This document shows positions 60,101 to 64,000 of a stretch of DNA of 64,000 nt, piece by piece. The stretch is taken from NCBI GenBank assembly GCA_019096065.1, contig JAGUCH010000001.1, positions 15,624,001 to 15,688,000 on the forward strand, given 5' to 3'. A program made the position numbers and the translations under genes. Numbering within the stretch: the stretch's first letter is position 1; every line of letters starts with the position of its first letter. Origin of the DNA: Paracyclopina nana. Its lineage: Eukaryota > Arthropoda > Copepoda > Cyclopoida > Cyclopettidae. Below the pieces are notes generated by a model. That model searched no databases and was not told the origin of the DNA. It saw only the letters and a program-made list of their open reading frames with translations.

Positions 60101-60710
60101 GCTTTTAGCTCAGCGTTACTTTGCTTTGCTTGACTATGCTCAGTTTTGGCCACTTACCTTACTCTGCTCAGCTTTGTTTCTCTTTGATTGGCTGTAATCT
60201 GCTCCGCTTTGTTTAGCTTTAATTGGCTGTACTCTACTCAGCTTTTTTACCTTTGCTTGGCAAAACTCATCCCTGTTGAGCCTAGCTCAGCTTGAAGCTC
60301 TGCTCTGCTTAGCTTAGCTCAGACAGCTTCAGGCCATTGACTTGGATATCTGAAATCTCGCTCAGCCTATTGCTAAGATTAGCACAAGGGCTGTATCCTT
60401 GCTCTGTATCTAAATGAGGCTCGTTTCAGGCACGGCTTCGGTAAGCGAAAAGCAATCGCAAACCGACGAGCCCGCGGATTCCGAGGACGACAACGAGGAT
60501 GAAGAGGATTGCGAAGATCGCATCAACAACATCGCTGGCAGTCTCAGCTGCGGCAAATTTCTGCAAAGCTTTGCCTACCAGTACTGCAGGCACAAATACA
60601 TCAAGAAGAACTGCTGTGCCTCTCACAAGGTGTATTGCCTTCGAGGCCGTCGAGGCCGTATGCGCCAGCTGCCTTCCAAAGAGGTGGCCACAATGACAAA
60701 AACATTCTAG
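54196..60710 (+). CDS. Secreted M12B zinc metalloprotease, MIG-17/ADAMTS-like
   Basis: Thirteen exons: 54196-54349, 54860-55065, 55628-55692, 56953-57257, 57518-57671, 57732-57861, 57922-58064, 58273-58455, 58510-58674, 58764-58995, 59049-59194, 59330-59691 and 60430-60710. They join to 841 residues. A signal peptide (NVIWLVISISWCHISLG) leads into a prodomain (PDYEVVQIHSV; LRLELRPNLDLM). An acidic segment and a furin site RKKR follow near residue 275. The catalytic domain has HELGHLLGAVHDG near residue 442 (HExxHxxGxxHD zinc site) and the Met-turn segment WEDGFIMS. A Cys-rich region (CxxxxCxxD spacing, ICLNGKCV), a Thr-rich linker and a C-terminal Cys-rich basic module follow. The protein should be a secreted zymogen acting on extracellular matrix. 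No TSP1 repeat is visible, so it resembles the ADAM family mig-17-like proteins of arthropods more than true ADAMTS. The start follows an acceptor, implying a 5' UTR exon. The two distal introns are long (1260 and 738 bp). Confidence 0.9.
58108..58198. repeat. Hairpin-forming inverted repeat in metalloprotease intron
   Basis: TCGTTTTCGATTCCGGAGC (58108-58126) is matched by GCTCCGGAATCGAAAAACGA (58179-58198), complementary apart from one extra A. It lies in the intron before the zinc-site exon and may be a very short MITE. Confidence 0.8.
60050..60320. repeat. Degenerate AGCTTTGC-type repeat in the last metalloprotease intron
   Basis: About 270 bp is dominated by irregular copies of CTCAGCTTTG, TTTGCTT and GATTGGCTGTA units. 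It lies within the intron 59692-60429. No coding frame. Confidence 0.7.
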
Positions 60711-60807
60711 TAGCCTCAATGCAAAAACAGTGAAAAACACTCTCCGGTTGAAGAAAGTGCGTGTTATGTGCATTTTACATGCCCATTACCTAATGTGTAT
60801 ATTTAAA

Positions 60808-60813
60808 AATAAA
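60808..60813 (+). terminator. Polyadenylation signal of the metalloprotease gene
   Basis: AATAAA 98 bases after the stop at 60710. Confidence 0.7.
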
Positions 60814-60894
60814 AATGTGTTAATTGTGACTAGTTAGAAAAAAGGGCGCTAATCATCATTGGCCAACCTCGAAACCTTCCTATTCTCTGTATAA

Positions 60895-60900
60895 TTTATT
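60895..60900 (-). terminator. Polyadenylation signal of the globin gene
   Basis: AATAAA on minus, about 105 bases after the globin stop. The two convergent 3' signals overlap tail to tail within 100 bases. Confidence 0.6.
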
Positions 60901-61004
60901 AAACCACAAAAAGGAAACAACATCAGTGAGGTAGCGTACATCTTAATATTATTATTATAGTGTATTATGGATTGAGCGGATTTCAGGACGGGCTCATCTT
61001 TTTT

Positions 61005-63937
61005 TCATGCGTGGCTGATCTTGGAATGAGCATTGGCATCTATGGATTTGCTCCGGCTCTTCTTCTGTTCTGGCTTCTTGAGCATTTTCCCGCCATAGCA
61101 ATGCGGCTTGCCCGTCACCTCGAAGAGCGCATTGGTGAGCAGCTCGTGATCCGAAGATCGACGAAATCGATCAATCTTCAGGGCTAGCAAATTCCCAGTG
61201 CTCGTGCTCAAGCCTAAAAAGAGTCGCAATAATTCATCACTTGTACAAATAGAACAAAAGTCATTACTGCTTTGCCTCAGCTCTTTCGTTCGAGATAAAA
61301 TCATTTCTGGCTGGTTTAAGTAATCATGGCTACCTAGGACTCCACACGTGGATCCTCGCCTCTTCCTGCAAAATAAGTAGGCCAATATTTATGGAAAAAC
61401 ACTGAAAAGACGGACTATATCAGTCGTTGTGCCAAGGTGAATGCACATCTTGTATGGAGTACATAAAAAATGAAGATTTATGTCATATCTGCGAAATTGG
61501 ATTTCTGGCCTCCAAAAGCTGTAGCTTTGAAATGCTGCGATGTTTCTGACACTTTTTTTGCGTACCTGGGCAAATCATCCAGAGCTGAGGCTGAAAGTTT
61601 AATTTGGTGGTCTTCTAGCACTTCAATGGCATCAAAGTCCACGGCTGGCAAGAAGTCATTATGAGCTGCCTTCTTTTTGTAGATGTGGCAATGAGGACTG
61701 AGTCTGCTGCTTTTGACACAATTCTGAGCTCCAGAGGCTTGCTTGTGGATGTCTTCGCTGGAAATTCGCCGAGAATTTCCCTGGTTTTTGACATACAGCC
61801 TATCCCCGACATAGTCAGCTCTGCTGGGACTGGAAGACCTAGCAGTAAATAATTCATAGCTCAATCATAAAAAGTAGTTTCCATAGAAGCAAGATGATCT
61901 ATAGTAATAAGGTGAGTTCTTGTCGCTGCTGTACTATAGCACACAGTCTGACTGAGCTGTGGTAGGCTTCAAGACAAAATTTAAATATAATTCTGTGGAT
62001 TTCACTTCCAAAAATTTCCATAACCTGCCTTAAATTATCAAAAAGTGCCCAAATTGCATACTTTTTTAAAAAATACAGAACTTATCTAGGAGCTCTTTTG
62101 AAGACGCGTGAGATTAGCCCGCTTGCTTCCATGACTGACACATCACTTAAGCTCACGCGCTATGTAGTAAGAACTACTAGCGCCACCTAGGCTAAGACAA
62201 ACAGATTTGGTGATTTTAGCATGCAAAACTTGCGTCAAGAACTCACTTACGAGACCCCCCTGCATAGAAGGTTTTTTTATGACACTGTTTTTCCACAATT
62301 TGCAACAACGCCCCCTAAGAAAAACTCGATTTCAATGCAAAACTCGACAGCTCTCATTTTGACCAGTGTGCGCTGATGACGTAATCATGCAAAAACTGGT
62401 CACAGCTGGATCTGACATTTTTTTGCCCAAATATGCCTGATTTTGAACAGTACACTTTTTTGCCAACTTTCCCTTATGGCTACAGAGCAGCCTCATATTC
62501 AAAATTGCAATAGAACACAGCTGCGATGCAAAGTTCAAATGAACCTCATTAAGAAGCAATTTGCACTCTCCAGATGTGAGCCTATATTGAATTAAGTAAA
62601 TGAGTTGCTTGAAGGAGCAATTAAGGCAGTGAATGCACTAGACTGGTGTAAATAATTTCTAACCTTCTGAGGTTTCTGGTAGACTCATCATCCAAGTGGT
62701 GCAGTGCCTTGTCTGGAGCCTCAATGTCGACTTCCTGCTGCTGACCTTCATAGCCTTTTTTCATAAAGTGGGCAACCATTCTGAAGAACCTTAGCCACAC
62801 AGTCTTCACTTCAGTTGACCACTGACCTTCAGCCTAGAGAAGGGTACAACAAGGTGAATATTTTAAATGATGCACTTCTTCTTGCTGTACGATCTTTTTG
62901 TATTCTCTCTGTTGCAAGTGTCAAAATGCTTTCCCAAAGTTTTACTATTGTCTAGAATTATGGAACTTTCCAACTTTTGCCTATCTTGGTGCAGCCCAAT
63001 GCTTACTATTGGGCCTTGGTGGTGACTGGCCACACATCTCTTGTCTCTAGAGGCAAAAAATGAATTTTTTGCCACCAGCTCTCCCTGGCAATTCTAAGGA
63101 CAGTCTGGCTTGGCGAGCATTTTGCTCAAAGTGTCTTGCCACTCTGAAGCACTTGTTTGCCCTGCCATCGCTTAAATGGGCCTCAATGTTGCTATGGTGC
63201 TTTTACTGCTTATTTTCAAGAGGAAACTTTCACATTCATGCCTTGACTTTGAGAAAATGTAAATAATTTATCATTCTATGTACTATGCGGGGCTGTTGCA
63301 CCAAAAATGATGCTTTATTTAGAAAAAACCCACCGAATTGCCCCAAAAACGATCACCTGATGTTTGTGGATTTTCAAAGCTGTTGTTTTAAAAACTTTTT
63401 CTTTGACTGCAATATCAAAACCCTTTTAATGTTAAATAAAATTTCTTTCCAGGATCATTTATCGATGGATGGATTTTGAAGGTAAAGTTATCAGCAACTT
63501 TTTAGCTTAAATGTCACCGTTCACTGGCAAATCTCTATATTTGAGTTTTTTTAGAAACTGGAATCCAAATCGACAACTTTCAGTTTACAAATCCCTCTTA
63601 AAGCTTCCATGTCTGAGAAGCTGCTTCTTTTTCGCTCTGAGCCATTTGCAATAATGTGCAAAAAGTGAGAAATTGAATGGCTTTCTAGTCCTATTACATG
63701 GGGAATTTTTTCTGCACTTTATGCCCTCCGCACATGTAGCACCAAGTCATTTATGTTAGGAAGTGTGAAAAAGGAGCTTACTTGTAGAACAGGTCTGATG
63801 GCTTGACAAAATACAGGTCCCATTACATCCAAATGTTCTTTTCTCACACCAAACCTGCAATGAATTCGGCCCAGCTTGAATAGGTAAGCCTCAAGAGCTG
63901 TCGGAGTCTCCATCAGATCACAGGCTTCCTCAGCAAC
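61005..63937 (-). CDS. Globin with long C-terminal extension, 3' part
   Basis: Exons 63937-63782, 62833-62664, 61838-61566 and 61365-61005 join in one frame to about 319 residues; earlier exons lie beyond 64000. The first two exons encode the end of a globin fold. The E/F region ends in LGRIHCRFGV, with the proximal haem His in LGRIH. The G helix is VMGPVFCQAIRPVL, and the GH corner and H helix are GQWSTEVKTVWLRFFRMVAHFMKKGY. After the fold come about 240 residues that I do not recognise: a Ser/Lys-rich segment, an acidic part (AVDFDAIEVLEDHQIKL) and a basic end (KKPEQKKSRSKS). Normal globins stop soon after helix H. The distal E7 residue is outside the window, so the ligand pocket cannot be judged. 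Intracellular location is likely for the visible part. An in-frame alternative intron (about 133 bp) could shorten the last exon. Confidence 0.82.
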
Positions 63938-64000
63938 CTGGAATAAAGGCAAAAAGTTATATTTTCTTCCTTCTGCTAGAGGTTTATTGGATACTGAAAG

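Noticed and set aside
1..64000. CRISPR arrays, operons with ribosome binding sites, bacterial mobile elements
   Set aside because: The DNA is intron-bearing eukaryotic nuclear sequence; tandem arrays present are minisatellites without spacers.

Overview
The window is eukaryotic nuclear DNA from an invertebrate, most likely an arthropod and plausibly a crustacean. The genes have many short GT-AG introns (about 50-110 bp) plus a few long ones. The gene set fits this: a protostome ionotropic receptor, a neuropeptide F-like RPRFamide precursor, a UDP-GlcNAc pyrophosphorylase (chitin/glycan precursor synthesis), a MIG-17/ADAMTS-like metalloprotease and a Furry scaffold. No search could be run. Species, orthology and exon limits are therefore read from sequence, reading-frame continuity and recognised family motifs.

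Layout: 1-8197 (+) 3' two thirds of furry (12 exons; 5' part outside the window). 9867-12465 (-) a secreted short collagen with TSP1-like, His-rich and Asn-rich parts. 13816-16230 (+) a tandem pair of 344-aa seven-helix receptors of identical exon structure, one with a GC-AG intron. 19979-21908 (+) FoxF transcription factor. 22246-24160 (-) UAP1. 26839-31223 (+) POLE2, with a 2.2-kb intron holding a DNA-transposon-like element. 31583-35402 (-) ionotropic receptor, converging on POLE2. 36165-36961 (+) small signal-peptide/transmembrane protein of unknown role. 37439-38443 (-) neuropeptide precursor with an upstream noncoding exon and TATA box near 39.6 kb. 39.6-54.2 kb gene-poor, repeat-bearing DNA. 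54196-60710 (+) secreted zinc metalloprotease zymogen. 61005-63937 (-) 3' part of a globin with a long C-terminal extension; its 5' exons lie beyond 64000.

The genes do not form one pathway. They are neighbouring single-copy loci: cell morphogenesis (furry), matrix and matrix remodelling (collagen, metalloprotease), chemosensory or neuronal signalling (7TM pair, ionotropic receptor, neuropeptide), mesodermal transcription control (FoxF), nucleotide-sugar synthesis (UAP1), DNA replication (POLE2) and a haem protein. The most unusual items are the disulfide-bearing NPF-like peptide, the extended globin, the divergent tandem 7TM family with a copy-specific GC-AG intron, the collagen/TSP1/polyHis architecture, and several palindromic elements lying in introns.
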